Positions 27,416-36,788 of a stretch of 64,000 nt of DNA are shown piece by piece. A model generated the notes under the pieces. The model worked only from the letters and a program-made list of their open reading frames with translations, had not been told where the DNA came from and did no database searches. Source of the stretch: Fluviicola sp. (GTDB lineage: Bacteria > Bacteroidota > Bacteroidia > Flavobacteriales_D > Crocinitomicaceae); NCBI GenBank assembly GCA_029866325.1, contig JARWZO010000012.1:1-64000 (forward strand). Direction: 5' to 3'. Both the position numbers and the translations under genes were made by a program. The first letter of the stretch is position 1. Every line of letters starts with the position of its first letter.

Positions 27416-28951
27416 ATGATTAGGTTGATTGGTTTCTCGGTAATGGTGTGTGTAATAAGCTTCTCGGCTATTGCGCAAAAGAAACTTCGAATCGATGATG
27501 CGCTCCCTCCCGAATTGAATCCCAACATGGCGCCGTTTTATCATGGTGTGGCTTCCGGCGATCCTACCCAATCGGCAGTGATTATTTGGACAAAACTCAC
27601 ATTGGAATCCTCTTTCAAAAAAGACATTACGGTTTCATACAAAGTATCCGAAACACCTGATTTTAAAGTGATTGCTCAATCAGGAAAAGTAAACACCACG
27701 CTAGCGAAAGATTATACCGTAAAAGTGGATGTAACGGGCTTGAAAGAACACACGACTTACTACTATTGTTTTTATTACAAGAAAAAGCGGTCCATTACAG
27801 GACAAACCAAAACATTGGCTGAAAATCCTACTGAAATGAGCATTGCTTTTGCGGCTTGCAGCAATTACGAATGGGGCTATTTTACCAATTACCGTTTCAT
27901 TGCCGAGAATCCGAAGATCGATGTGGTTGTGCATTTGGGCGATTACATTTATGAATACGCTCCGGGCGGATACGGCGACACAACCATCGGTCGAAAACAT
28001 GTTCCCGCAAAGGAAATTACCACGCTTCAGGATTATAGAACGCGTTACGCACAGTATCGACTTGATCCGGATTTACAATTAGCACACCAACTGAAACCCT
28101 TTGTTACCACTTGGGACGATCATGAAATTGCCAACAATGCTTATGTAGATGGCGCGCAAAATCACCAGGAAACCGAAGGCGATTGGTACGAACGCAAACA
28201 CGCAGGCAAACAAGCCTATTACGAATGGATGCCTGTGCGCGAAACGCCAGAGCACGAGCTTTACCGCGCTTTTCGCGTTGGAAACTTACTGAATCTGATC
28301 ATACTTGATACGCGCATTGCAGGTCGATCTGTACAATTAGATAGCATTTCCGATCCGCATTTTCAGGATGTAGACAGAACTATTCTAGGAACCGATCAAT
28401 ACCAGTGGTTGACACAACAGTTGAAATCGGGATCGAAATGGCAGATTATCGGAAATCAGGTTCCGTTCGGACCTATGTACACAGGAGCAGAAAACAACAC
28501 AAAACAAGTGTACATGGATGGTTGGGATGGCTATCCGGCTGAACGCAAGCGCCTCATTGATTGGTTTGCTTTGCAGGCATTAGAGAATGTGGTTTGGGTT
28601 ACGGGCGATTACCATGCTTCTTTTGCCATGGAAAACGATTTAACGGGCACAAAAGACACTTCCGATAACGTTTCCGTGGAATTCATTGTAACCAGTATTA
28701 CCTCTGCCAACAGCGACGAATGGACAGATAATCAGGCTGAATTGGATGCCGAGCAAGCGGCGTATATGGCGAATAACCCGCAGTTGCGCTATCTGAATGG
28801 CGTTGACCACGGATTTATGGTATTGCATGTGACCTCAGAAAAAGCCGAAGCACAGTTTTATTACGCTTCCGATATCCGCACCAAAACAGGTAAACTGCGT
28901 CTAGAAAAGCTATTTACGGTGTTGTCGGGAAGTTCGGTGTTGAAGGAATGA
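27416..28951 (+). CDS. PhoD-family alkaline phosphatase/phosphodiesterase
   Basis: After a signal peptide (MIRLIGFSVMVCVISFSAIAQ) come an N-terminal Fn3-like domain and the PhoD metallophosphoesterase core with 'VVVHLGDYIYEYAPGGYG', 'TTWDDHEIANN' and 'VTGDYHASFA', the residues that bind calcium and iron in PhoD. The protein should cleave phosphate esters in periplasm or outside, liberating phosphate. The 511-residue length is usual. No Pho box was recognised. Confidence 0.9.
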   Translation: MIRLIGFSVMVCVISFSAIAQKKLRIDDALPPELNPNMAPFYHGVASGDPTQSAVIIWTKLTLESSFKKDITVSYKVSETPDFKVIAQSGKVNTTLAKDYTVKVDVTGLKEHTTYYYCFYYKKKRSITGQTKTLAENPTEMSIAFAACSNYEWGYFTNYRFIAENPKIDVVVHLGDYIYEYAPGGYGDTTIGRKHVPAKEITTLQDYRTRYAQYRLDPDLQLAHQLKPFVTTWDDHEIANNAYVDGAQNHQETEGDWYERKHAGKQAYYEWMPVRETPEHELYRAFRVGNLLNLIILDTRIAGRSVQLDSISDPHFQDVDRTILGTDQYQWLTQQLKSGSKWQIIGNQVPFGPMYTGAENNTKQVYMDGWDGYPAERKRLIDWFALQALENVVWVTGDYHASFAMENDLTGTKDTSDNVSVEFIVTSITSANSDEWTDNQAELDAEQAAYMANNPQLRYLNGVDHGFMVLHVTSEKAEAQFYYASDIRTKTGKLRLEKLFTVLSGSSVLKE

Positions 28952-28955
28952 TGGA

Positions 28956-29093
28956 AGTTTCTCAAGTTTTTTAGTTTCTTAAGTTTCTTAAGTTTATCAG
29001 TTAGTGAGTTCTTAAGTTTTACTTACAAACTCAAAGAACTCACTAACTGATAAACTCAAAGAACTCACTAACTGATAAACTTAAAAACTAAAA
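28956..29093. repeat. Inverted and tandem repeats between convergent genes
   Basis: Stretches built on agtttcttaag and its reverse complement form a long hairpin between the PhoD gene and the minus-strand gene at 29,096. Inside it a 25-base unit is repeated in tandem at 29,027-29,051 and 29,052-29,076. Probably a bidirectional terminator. Confidence 0.6.
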
Positions 29094-29095
29094 AA

Positions 29096-29725
29096 CTACC
29101 GTAACAACCCTTGTTTCCGAATCGCAGCATGAATCGCTTTCATATTTTCCGGAAATTCACCTGATGTGAGCCAATCGATCTCAAAACCGTTGTGAAGCGC
29201 CGTAAAAGAAAGGTTGTGGCTCTGCCCTATTCGTTTCCCCAATTGCTCAAGATCTTCTCTGAATTCAACAAGGTAATCTTCGTGCAAAGCCTGAATTAGG
29301 ATCGCTATTTTAAAGCACTTCGAAACGATGTAAATACAGATTTTATGCGCTTTTACCGGCGATGATCTGTCAATGCGTGGAATAAAATCCTGCAAAGCTT
29401 GATTGAGCAATTGTATGCTGAGACTCACCTCGCCTACTTTGTCTTTGGTAGTATTGACGTGAGCCGAAATTTCCCCGCTCAAACCGCGTATTTCCATCAT
29501 CAAATCACCGATTCCGAAATACGGTTGTGAAATGCGCTGAAGACTTTTTTGGATCGTTTGTTCAACTTCCGCGCGTAATTCTTCAACAGACTGCGTGCTT
29601 ACCAGCTCAAAATACAAACGTTTTGCCAGCGGAATATCGCGTTTCAACAACCGAAGGATGAGTTTGTCTTTTTCCTTGTCCGGCAGTTCACTAATGGCGT
29701 CTTTAAAGTCTTGTTCGAATTTCAT
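29096..29725 (-). CDS. Conserved hypothetical helical protein
   Basis: This 209-residue, mostly helical protein has no signal peptide. 'ISELPDKEKDKLILRLLKRD' opens the sequence, a long amphipathic helix with coiled-coil character follows (about 60-110), and the C-terminal half contains 'HKICIYIVSKCFKIAILIQA'. The family is not recognised. It is separated from the downstream-facing Dph6-like gene by a repeat-rich gap. Confidence 0.6.
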   Translation of the reverse strand: MKFEQDFKDAISELPDKEKDKLILRLLKRDIPLAKRLYFELVSTQSVEELRAEVEQTIQKSLQRISQPYFGIGDLMMEIRGLSGEISAHVNTTKDKVGEVSLSIQLLNQALQDFIPRIDRSSPVKAHKICIYIVSKCFKIAILIQALHEDYLVEFREDLEQLGKRIGQSHNLSFTALHNGFEIDWLTSGEFPENMKAIHAAIRKQGLLR

Positions 29726-29765
29726 GGGTTTATATACGGATTCCCAAAACTAGGATAATTATCAA

Positions 29766-29852
29766 TTTCCTGAGTTTTTTAAGTTCATAAGTTGATTTTC
29801 AATCAGAATAAACTTAAAAACTTAAAAACTGACCAACTCAAGAAATTATAGT
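29766..29852. repeat. Intergenic inverted repeat of the agtttcttaag class
   Basis: Sequence of the 'gagttttttaagtt ... aacttaaaaact' kind forms an inverted pair between two minus-strand genes. It belongs to the same recurring class as at 28,956, 34,862, 46,106 and 58,780 and probably ends transcription. Confidence 0.5.
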
Positions 29853-30563
29853 CAAATCGATGTAATGAAACCCCGGAATACGCTCGGTGCTGTCGCCACA
29901 CACATCATCCTCGCTCTCAGTCGATTTTCCGTAAGTTCTGAATACTTTTTCACCCAATTCAAAGGCTAAAGGCTGTTTATAAATAGGTCCATCGTACACA
30001 AACGTGTGGAATTCGCCATTTTCCCCGCAAGGGTCTACCCCATCTGGCAAATCGTTCAGGAAATCCCGATCAATGGTTCTTCCAACAAACGATTCATCGA
30101 GCTTATCGGCTTGCGTGCAGACAACTACGGTTTTGAATCCGAGATCAATAAAGGTTTCGATCAATTCGCCGGTTTCGCGTTTCCATAACGGAAAAATAGC
30201 CTTTACTCCTATTTCTTCGAGTTTGTCTTCGCGGTATTTTCGCAAATCTTCCAGAAAAATATCCCCGAATGCACAATGACGAATCCCCTGATCCAACAAA
30301 GGTTGTAGTCCTTTATTCATGGCGGTTTCGTAGTCGCTCATATTCGGACTGTCGGGCAATAAAATCTCGTGAACAGGAATACCGATTTGTTTGGCTTGTT
30401 CGTGCAGTAATTCGCGGCGAACACCATGAATGGAAATCCGTTGATGTGCTTCGTTGACGGTTGTTACTAGGGCTTTTACGCTAAACTCAGGATTTTGAAG
30501 CAGGTAATAAAGTGCCAATGAACTGTCTTTACCTCCACTCCAGTTAAAGTAAACAGGAATCAT
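29838..30563 (-). CDS. Dph6-like ATP pyrophosphatase (diphthine-ammonia ligase family)
   Basis: The 241-residue protein has the PP-loop SGGKDSS near the start and the family block 'HGVRRELLHEQAKQIGIPV' with 'CAFGDIFLEDLRKYRED'. Eukaryotic Dph6 amidates diphthine; bacteria lack diphthamide, so the real substrate is unknown. The ATG at 30563 overlaps the preceding aminotransferase stop by four bases and is preferred over an upstream TTG. Confidence 0.8.
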   Translation of the reverse strand: MIPVYFNWSGGKDSSLALYYLLQNPEFSVKALVTTVNEAHQRISIHGVRRELLHEQAKQIGIPVHEILLPDSPNMSDYETAMNKGLQPLLDQGIRHCAFGDIFLEDLRKYREDKLEEIGVKAIFPLWKRETGELIETFIDLGFKTVVVCTQADKLDESFVGRTIDRDFLNDLPDGVDPCGENGEFHTFVYDGPIYKQPLAFELGEKVFRTYGKSTESEDDVCGDSTERIPGFHYIDLTIIS

Positions 30564-31417
30564 ATATTCTCCCAAGTATCGTTCAAAAACGCCACAATCT
30601 TACGAGCTGTGGTGTTGAAGTAACGCTTGGTGCGGTAACCACCTATCCAGGTAATTCCGCGAACGGCATTGGTAAGGAATACTTCGTCCGCTACCAGCAA
30701 ATTCGATGGTAAAATCGGGCATTCGTAGACTTTTAATCCGTTTTTCAATGCCAGATTGATCACTTGCATACGCATGGTTCCGGCCAAACAACCATCGGCA
30801 AGACTTGGTGTATACAACACACCGTTGCTCACCACAAAAATATTGCTGTGCGAACTTTCAAGAATTTGCCCTTTTTCGTTGGTCAACAACATGTCGTCTA
30901 AGCCTTTTTCTTTGGCAGAAATAGCTGCAAGCACGTAAATGATTCCGTTTTTGGTTTTGAAATTGGAAAGCGGTGTTTTGGTTTTTTTGATGTCTTGGTA
31001 CAAATCAACCTCCAATCCTTTGGCATTCAAACCAAACAGGTTGTTTTCCAACGGATAAACTTCAATGAAGTAACTAACTTCATTTATATCAGGAAGATAA
31101 GTTCCGCCACCTAAACGATCAATTGATAATCGAACACGTCCTCCTTCTTCAATTTTAGATAACTTGATCAACTCGGCAATGTGTCCTTCAAAAAACTCAG
31201 CCGTGTAAAAAACCGGGAATCGCATTTTCAGCACTTTCGAGCCTTCCACCAAGCGGTGAAAATGCTGTTCCATGTTCAATACTTTTCCGTTTAGAATACG
31301 CATACTCTCGAATAACCCGTCACCGTAGGTGTAACCTCTGTTTCCAGCCATGATGGAAGGTCCGGTATTACTGATGATTTTGCCGTTGTTGTTGACGAAT
31401 AATTCTTGCTGATCCAT
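30560..31417 (-). CDS. Class IV aminotransferase (PabC/IlvE-like)
   Basis: This 285-residue PLP enzyme has 'GYTYGDGLFESMRILNGKV', the lysine-containing 'LSNFKTKNGIIYVLAA' and 'ESSHSNIFVVSNGVLYTP' typical of class IV. The small size fits aminodeoxychorismate lyase (PabC) or a D-amino-acid/branched-chain transaminase; the sequence alone does not decide. It shares one base with the rhomboid gene stop and four with the Dph6-like gene. Confidence 0.85.
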   Translation of the reverse strand: MDQQELFVNNNGKIISNTGPSIMAGNRGYTYGDGLFESMRILNGKVLNMEQHFHRLVEGSKVLKMRFPVFYTAEFFEGHIAELIKLSKIEEGGRVRLSIDRLGGGTYLPDINEVSYFIEVYPLENNLFGLNAKGLEVDLYQDIKKTKTPLSNFKTKNGIIYVLAAISAKEKGLDDMLLTNEKGQILESSHSNIFVVSNGVLYTPSLADGCLAGTMRMQVINLALKNGLKVYECPILPSNLLVADEVFLTNAVRGITWIGGYRTKRYFNTTARKIVAFLNDTWENI

Positions 31418-32034
31418 TAAAATAAAGTGTTGAATGCCGTTTTCACTTGTTCAATATTAGTAATTAAAATGAACACTATACCGAAAATTGCACCGCTAAT
31501 ATGTGCATCATGTGCAATGTTGCTCTTGCTGTTTTTATCCGACCAAAATTCAAAAGCCAGATAAAGTGGTCCGAAGACGTATGCTGGAATCGGAATAGCA
31601 AAGAAAATGCGTAGCTCCAGCATGGGAAACATCATAATCACAGCAAATAATATCGACGAAACCGCCCCCGATGCCCCCAAGCTTCTGTAAAACTCATGGT
31701 CTTTGTGTCGAGCATACTGGATAAGCGTAGAAAACATGCTGCTGAGTATGAAAAAAGCGATATACAGCAAACTTCCACCCACGTAGCCCAGATTGTCTCG
31801 AAAAACAACTTCAACCCATGGTCCGAAGAAATAGAGAGTCAGCATATTGAAAATCAAGTGCATCGGATCGCCGTGTAGAAAAACATGCGTAAAAATGCGG
31901 TAGTATTCCTTGTAGTGGTTGACATTGTAGGGTTTGTAGAGGTATTGATCGCGAAAATACTCGTCGCTAAAGCCTTTTAATGAGATCAGTACGGTAATTC
32001 CGATGATGACGTAAGTAATGAAAAATTGATCCAT
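31417..32034 (-). CDS. Rhomboid-family intramembrane serine protease
   Basis: Six membrane segments and the catalytic blocks 'HLIFNMLTLYFFG', 'SLGASGAVSSILF' (serine in GASG) and 'HDAHISGAIFGI' (catalytic histidine) identify a rhomboid protease. It would cleave membrane proteins within the bilayer. It is the first gene of the three-gene operon with the PabC-like and Dph6-like genes. Confidence 0.9.
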   Translation of the reverse strand: MDQFFITYVIIGITVLISLKGFSDEYFRDQYLYKPYNVNHYKEYYRIFTHVFLHGDPMHLIFNMLTLYFFGPWVEVVFRDNLGYVGGSLLYIAFFILSSMFSTLIQYARHKDHEFYRSLGASGAVSSILFAVIMMFPMLELRIFFAIPIPAYVFGPLYLAFEFWSDKNSKSNIAHDAHISGAIFGIVFILITNIEQVKTAFNTLF

Positions 32035-32086
32035 AACGCGAAGGATTTAACTGTATATTTACCACAAAATTGGTCATTTTCAGCGA

Positions 32087-33649
32087 ATGAAAACACATAC
32101 TCTATTACTTCTAACGTCAATTTACCTGCTGTTTGCAGGATGCGCTTCCGAATTACCGGCAACCGATCCTATCTTCGACAACGACACACCTCTTACTAAA
32201 CGCATCAAACTGGCACTCGATAAATCCTACCTAAGCCAGTTGGGAATTAATGATGAAAATGCTGAACTTATTACGGCTTTTTACAAATCACGCAGTTACA
32301 AACCGGTGTGGGCCAACGATTCTACGCTAACCGACCTCGGTCAAAAAATGGACACCATTCTCAGTAAACCCAACTGCATCGGAATTCCGAACAATCGATG
32401 GAAATTGAGCACCAAAAAACAACAGGAAATCATCGCCAAGGAATTGATTCTCACCGCTCAACTTGGTTTTGCTGCAAACGACTTACACAACGGATTACTC
32501 GATACAGCCAAACAAGCAGTGAAACCTCTTGTATGGTCACACCTGAATAATTGGGACAAGAAAATCGACACCGTTACCAACTGGGGCAACTGGTTTGCTC
32601 AAATGGGAGCTTTCCACTACGACTACAAACAATTGGCTGTCGGGTTGTTTAATTTGGCTTACAATCGTTCGTTCTCGAATCAGAATTTCGATTTACCGAC
32701 CATGAAAGAAGACTCTGCACGTTGTTATAACCTCGCCAGAGAATCACTGATCGATAAAGGTTACTTGGAGAAAGACGCGCACGATACGGTGTTTTTAAAT
32801 GCATTGGAAGCATTTCAGGTTGATAACGGTTTGAAACCCGATGCCGTGATTGTTAATTATACCCTAAAAGCCCTGGAATAATCATAACAAACAAAAATCG
32901 ACCGCGCAATTCTTTCCATGGAACGTTGGCGCTGGCGCGATCAGTTTCCGGATCGTTATATCTGGATCAATATTCCGGAATACATGTTGCGTTTGTATTA
33001 CAACGATTCATTATTGTCGCAACACCGCGTGGTTGTAGGGAAAATCGATACAAAAACTCCTCAGCTTGAATCGAAAATTACTAGTATTATTTCCTATCCG
33101 TATTGGACCGTTCCGTATTCCATTACCAGCAAAGAAATTTTGCCCGCATTAAAACAGAATCCGGGTTATTTGGCTAAAAATCACTACAAATTGCTGAAAG
33201 GTGATGTGGAAATTGATCCGTATTCGGTGAACTGGAAAAAAATTCCGAAAAATACCTTTCCTTACAAAGTGCGACAAGAACCGGGGAAATGGAACTCGCT
33301 CGGAATCATTAAGTTCGAGTTCTCCAATCCATTTGGGGTTTACGTTCACGACACACCTTCTAAAGGATTATTCGGAACCGATGTACGCTCCTATTCGCAT
33401 GGTTGTATCCGCTGTAACCTACCCGATTCCTTAGCACGTTTTATCTTGCGAAGAGACGATCAACGCATTACCTGCGACTCGCTCGACTCCATGATCTACA
33501 AAGAGCAACACCGTTCCATTCGCTTGAAAAAATCCGTTCAGATTAAGGTCGACTACATTACGGTGGCTGCCGCGATGGACGGTAAATTGACCTTTCACCC
33601 GGATATTTACGGACGAGATGCGGCTTATTTGAAGTGGTTTGGGAAATGA
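32087..33649 (+). pseudogene. YcbB-type L,D-transpeptidase interrupted by two in-frame TAA codons
   Basis: The first part (32,087-32,881) has a lipobox signal peptide (LLFAGC), the scaffold domain and a peptidoglycan-binding domain ending 'NYTLKALE'. It is followed in frame by TAA TCA TAA, and the reading frame then runs on through 'QTKIDRAILSMERWRW' into a YkuD catalytic domain (to 33,649) with the H...SHGCIRC catalytic cysteine intact. An ATG at 32,918 would give a 243-residue catalytic half without signal. YcbB enzymes form 3-3 cross-links in peptidoglycan. The stops lie between binding and catalytic domains; nonsense mutation, or stop readthrough, would explain it. Confidence 0.8.
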
Positions 33650-33684
33650 ATTATCAATTATAGTGGAATTGCCACCCCTCTTAA

Positions 33685-33702
33685 TCTCCCCTCAAGGGGA
33701 GA
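33685..33702. terminator. Small hairpin between the transpeptidase and rpe
   Basis: Arms tctcccc and ggggaga with a four-base loop form a stable hairpin just past the transpeptidase stop. A T-run is not clear, so its action as a terminator is uncertain. Confidence 0.35.
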
Positions 33703-33750
33703 GACAGATTCACCTTCTTGATAATTGATAATTCTGCAATTGATAATTGC

Positions 33751-33758
33751 TAGATTTG
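33751..33758 (+). promoter_or_regulatory. -7 box TAGATTTG for rpe
   Basis: TAGATTTG matches TAnnTTTG and lies 18 bases before the ATG at 33777, supporting this start over an upstream in-frame one at 33747. No clear -33 element was found. Confidence 0.5.
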
Positions 33759-33776
33759 CATTCTAAAAACGTTTCT

Positions 33777-34427
33777 ATGTCAGTGATCATTGCACCTTCC
33801 ATTCTTTCATGCGATTTCGGTAACCTCGAGCGCGATTTCCAACTCATCAACCGTTCGCAAGCAGATTGGTTTCATGTAGACGTGATGGATGGCGTATTCG
33901 TGCCCAATATTTCATTCGGTTTCCCGATCATCGAAGCCTTGAAAAAAGTAGCCGAAAAGCCATTGGATGTCCACATTATGATCGCGAATCCCGATCAATT
34001 CATTGCTCAATTTGCCAAATCGGGTGCTGATATTCTTACGGTTCATTACGAAGTATGTCCGCATTTGCACCGCACCATTGCCGGAATCAAAGAAGCCGGA
34101 ATGAAAGCCGGAGTGGCCTTAAATCCGCATACACCGGTGAGTGTCTTGGAAAACGTGATCGCGGAACTTGATTTGGTATTGATCATGTCAGTAAACCCGG
34201 GCTTCGGCGGGCAAAAATTCATTCAACAAGCGGTTGAAAAAGTACGTCAGACCAAAGCACTAATTCAAGCATCAGGGTCTTCGGCATTGATCGAGGTAGA
34301 CGGCGGTGTCAACACGACTACCGGAGCAGCATTGGTTGCAGCTGGAGCAGATGCTTTGGTCGCAGGAAGTTTTGTATTCAATAATCCTGATCCTACAGCT
34401 GTTATCGCTTCGTTGAAGGCTTTGTAA
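33777..34427 (+). CDS. rpe: Ribulose-phosphate 3-epimerase
   Basis: The 216-residue protein matches Rpe throughout: 'IAPSILSCDFGNLERDF', 'DWFHVDVMDGVFVPNISFG', 'PLDVHIMI', 'VLIMSVNPGFGGQKFI' and 'LIEVDGGVN', with histidines and aspartates that bind the metal. It interconverts ribulose-5-phosphate and xylulose-5-phosphate in the pentose phosphate pathway. The stop overlaps the start of the DinB-like gene by one base (TAATG). Confidence 0.95.
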   Translation: MSVIIAPSILSCDFGNLERDFQLINRSQADWFHVDVMDGVFVPNISFGFPIIEALKKVAEKPLDVHIMIANPDQFIAQFAKSGADILTVHYEVCPHLHRTIAGIKEAGMKAGVALNPHTPVSVLENVIAELDLVLIMSVNPGFGGQKFIQQAVEKVRQTKALIQASGSSALIEVDGGVNTTTGAALVAAGADALVAGSFVFNNPDPTAVIASLKAL

Positions 34428-34864
34428 TGTTTCAGGCGTTTTACACCGACATACTGCAGCGCGATTTGGCGTTCAATCTTCAGTGGGCCGATTTTCTGGA
34501 AACCAAAGAAGACGAACTCACCGATGAAATCCGTTTAACGGCTTCGAAAATCATCAACAGTCATCATATCTGGAATTGCAGGTTGCGAAAACTGGTTCCC
34601 GAATCAGATTTAACCGATGTGATGCCGCAACTTCACTGGAAACAGCTGTTACAGGCCAATTCCCGCGATACAATCACTTATCTCGATGATTTCTCTTTCG
34701 AAGAAAAAATCCGCTTCCATGACTCAGAAGGTGTTCAACTTGAGCAGCTTTCCGTTGATTTACTATTTCAATTATTGCAGGATAATGCGTTTTATAGAGG
34801 TCAGTTGGCATTATTGATTTCAAAAATAGGCTGGGATTTTCAGATAAGTTTGTTGAGTATTTGA
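34427..34864 (+). CDS. DinB-like four-helix protein
   Basis: This 145-residue protein resembles the DinB/YfiT superfamily of small four-helix bundles ('SKIINSHHIWNCRLR' with a metal-type histidine, and 'QDNAFYRGQLALLISKIGW'). The C-terminal histidine normally found in the YHRGQ block is replaced (FYRGQ), so metal-dependent activity may be lost. It is coupled to rpe by a one-base overlap. Confidence 0.6.
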   Translation: MFQAFYTDILQRDLAFNLQWADFLETKEDELTDEIRLTASKIINSHHIWNCRLRKLVPESDLTDVMPQLHWKQLLQANSRDTITYLDDFSFEEKIRFHDSEGVQLEQLSVDLLFQLLQDNAFYRGQLALLISKIGWDFQISLLSI

Positions 34865-34956
34865 GTTTATACGTTTCTTAGTTTTTTAAGTTGTTAAGTT
34901 TCTTGAGTTCTGTGAGTTTGGGAATCAACTTATAAACTTAAAAAACTGAGAAACTT
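34862..34956. repeat. Intergenic inverted repeat of the agtttcttaag class
   Basis: Arms at about 34,873-34,898 and 34,929-34,954 pair with few mismatches and lie just past the DinB-like stop. Probable terminator of the rpe operon. Confidence 0.55.
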
Positions 34957-35003
34957 TCAACGCCCAGATTGAACCAACGATTACTGAGGTTGTACGAAAC
35001 AGT

Positions 35004-35492
35004 ATGAAAAGACCCTTCCTTTTTTCTTTCTATTTGAGCTTTGCATTTGTAGTTTCAGGACAGGTGCCCGCTGAACCAAACGCTATCTCTCCAGATACTA
35101 CAAATCGTTCAGATACCGAATGCACATATTCGTATGCTAAAATAGTTCCTAAGGCAGATGCTTTATACGATGAAGGGAAATTTGAAGAAGCATTGGATTT
35201 ATACAACCGTGCGCTTTCGCTCCGAAAAAACGATGAACATGTCCTTCAACGAATCCGGCAAATTGAATCTCGTTCAATTGAAAAAGAAATAGTGTACAAC
35301 AAAATCGTCAAAAAAGCGGATGAATACTACGATAAACGCGAATACGAAAAAGCGTTGGAGTTGTATAAACGTGCGCATCTATTCCGCGAAAACGATAAAT
35401 ACGTCATCAAACGGATTCGTGAAACAAAACGAAAAATAAGACAATCAAATCGGCTAAGGAAGTGGTCATCTACAATACAGAACGAAAATTGA
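35004..35492 (+). CDS. Small secreted TPR protein
   Basis: A signal peptide (MKRPFLFSFYLSFAFVVSGQ) is followed by two TPR-like motifs, 'ADALYDEGKFEEALDLYNRA' and 'ADEYYDKREYEKALELYKRA', and a basic C-terminus. Such modules resemble those at the start of PorE-like proteins, but no OmpA domain follows. Function unknown. Confidence 0.65.
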   Translation: MKRPFLFSFYLSFAFVVSGQVPAEPNAISPDTTNRSDTECTYSYAKIVPKADALYDEGKFEEALDLYNRALSLRKNDEHVLQRIRQIESRSIEKEIVYNKIVKKADEYYDKREYEKALELYKRAHLFRENDKYVIKRIRETKRKIRQSNRLRKWSSTIQNEN

Positions 35493-35585
35493 GCTAATTA
35501 AAGGCGACTCCAATCAAACATCCAAATCAAACGCATCAGAAAAACAGAACGAAAATCGAGCTAACTAAGGGATGTTCCAATCAAA
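35477..35585 (+). repeat. 42-bp direct repeat at the end of the TPR gene
   Basis: Bases 35,477-35,518, which include the last codons and stop of the TPR gene, recur at 35,544-35,585 with several differences, 67 bases on. This looks like a short tandem duplication downstream of the gene. Confidence 0.6.
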
Positions 35586-35618
35586 AATCAAGCATCATGC
35601 ATCAAACATCCCCGAGAA

Positions 35619-36350
35619 TCAGGAACTCTTCCTCATCACCGTCTTCACCAACTTCCCATTCTCATAGAATCGCACGATTAAAGCACGCATCATTTCGTCG
35701 AAGACGTATTCACGGCCATTGGTAAATTGTCCTTTCTCGAAATGTCCCAATTGGAAGACCTTGTGGTTATAATCGACGCAAAACTCACCTGTTTGTTCAA
35801 AATGCACCTGATTGACAGGTGATTCATCCGTTGCTTCTACCTGTTCTTCAAATTTATGATCGATGATAAAAATCGAAATGGAATCCATCTCCCCTTTTTC
35901 AATGCGTTGCAATTTGTAGTTGGTATTGCACAAACTATCATATTGCTCCACTTCTTTCAGTAAACCGGCCTCGTCATACTCAAAATAATCGCTCATACTG
36001 CGGCAAGCGCCTACAACCGGTTTGCGTTTCAGTTGGCCATTAGCATGGTAGGAATAGTTGTAAAACTGATCGCGAACGGAACTTTTGGTTTTCCTATCGA
36101 TGCGAAAAAGCATCACCGCTTTTAATTGCGATTGAGCACCATACCGGTACCAGATGCCTACTCGCTGATTATCAACAAAATCGCCTTCCTCCAGTATTTC
36201 GGATGAAGAAACCCCGGAATTGGGAAAGTCACCACCGAAATAAACCCAATGACCTTGTTTCAAGCCAAGAGAATCGGTGACGTTAATCGTGTCTTTTTGA
36301 CCGAATAAACAAAATGAGAACAAGAATGGTAGTAGTATAACTGCTTTCAT
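35619..36350 (-). CDS. Secreted MORN-like/YwqK-like protein
   Basis: The 243-residue protein begins with a signal peptide (MKAVILLPFLFSFCLFGQ) and has short repeats of the antitoxin-YwqK/MORN type: 'GLKQGHWVYFGGDFP', 'GDFVDNQRVGIWYRYGAQ' and 'RFYENGKLVKTV'. MORN-like repeats are common and usually structural. I see no catalytic motif. The stretch 36,351-36,536 upstream contains no gene. Confidence 0.6.
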   Translation of the reverse strand: MKAVILLPFLFSFCLFGQKDTINVTDSLGLKQGHWVYFGGDFPNSGVSSSEILEEGDFVDNQRVGIWYRYGAQSQLKAVMLFRIDRKTKSSVRDQFYNYSYHANGQLKRKPVVGACRSMSDYFEYDEAGLLKEVEQYDSLCNTNYKLQRIEKGEMDSISIFIIDHKFEEQVEATDESPVNQVHFEQTGEFCVDYNHKVFQLGHFEKGQFTNGREYVFDEMMRALIVRFYENGKLVKTVMRKSS

Positions 36351-36536
36351 TGAACGTTATTTAACGAGCGCGATGAATTTACGTATAAGTTAACGAATGG
36401 TTTCGTTGAATTAACAAAACACACTTTCTGTCGATCAAATAGCTGATTTCAAGCAACATCTGATATTTATAAATCTGTTCGAGCTGTTTTATCACACGTT
36501 TTATCATTGAAATTTCTGAAACTTTCCGCCTCACGC

Positions 36537-36566
36537 TTTGGCAGTTGGAATAAATGACTACTTTTG
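36537..36566 (+). promoter_or_regulatory. Promoter of the SRP RNA gene
   Basis: TTTG at 36,537-36,540 and TACTTTTG at 36,559-36,566, 18 bases apart, fit the Bacteroidetes promoter consensus. The RNA would start about six bases further on. Confidence 0.7.
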
Positions 36567-36571
36567 CGGCT

Positions 36572-36669
36572 GGGGTAAGTCTTCTACGACCAGCTCCCTC
36601 TGACTCCTCCAGGACGGGAACGTAGCAAAGGTAAGAGGTTGTAGCGGTGCGATAGAAGTAGCTTACCCC
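36572..36669 (+). ncRNA. ffs: Small signal recognition particle RNA (4.5S-like)
   Basis: The RNA folds as a long hairpin: GGGGTAAG at 36,572-36,579 pairs with CTTACCCC at 36,662-36,669. The apical part contains the SRP domain IV signature 'CCAGGACGGGAACGTAGCAA' (GGAA tetraloop and the AGCA internal loop), which binds Ffh. The length of about 98 nt suits the small bacterial SRP RNA. It directs membrane-protein ribosomes to the membrane. A T-rich run at 36,671-36,688 should end transcription. Confidence 0.88.
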
Positions 36670-36670
36670 T

Positions 36671-36689
36671 CTTTTTTGTCTTTTTTTTC
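36671..36689 (+). terminator. T-rich terminator of ffs
   Basis: The RNA's own terminal stem is followed by a T-rich run broken by single G/C bases. It serves as terminator. Confidence 0.6.
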
Positions 36690-36788
36690 GGAATTACCTT
36701 TCAATTATCACCACAACTTTTTGTCTAGATCTAGTCTAAGTCTGAAGGCACTTTCAATAGATAGGACGATTGGCACATCCTTTTTCTG

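Noticed and set aside
32087-33649. Altered genetic code (TAA read as an amino acid) to explain the split transpeptidase
   Set aside because: Other genes in the window end properly at TAA, TAG or TGA, so a general reassignment is not supported.
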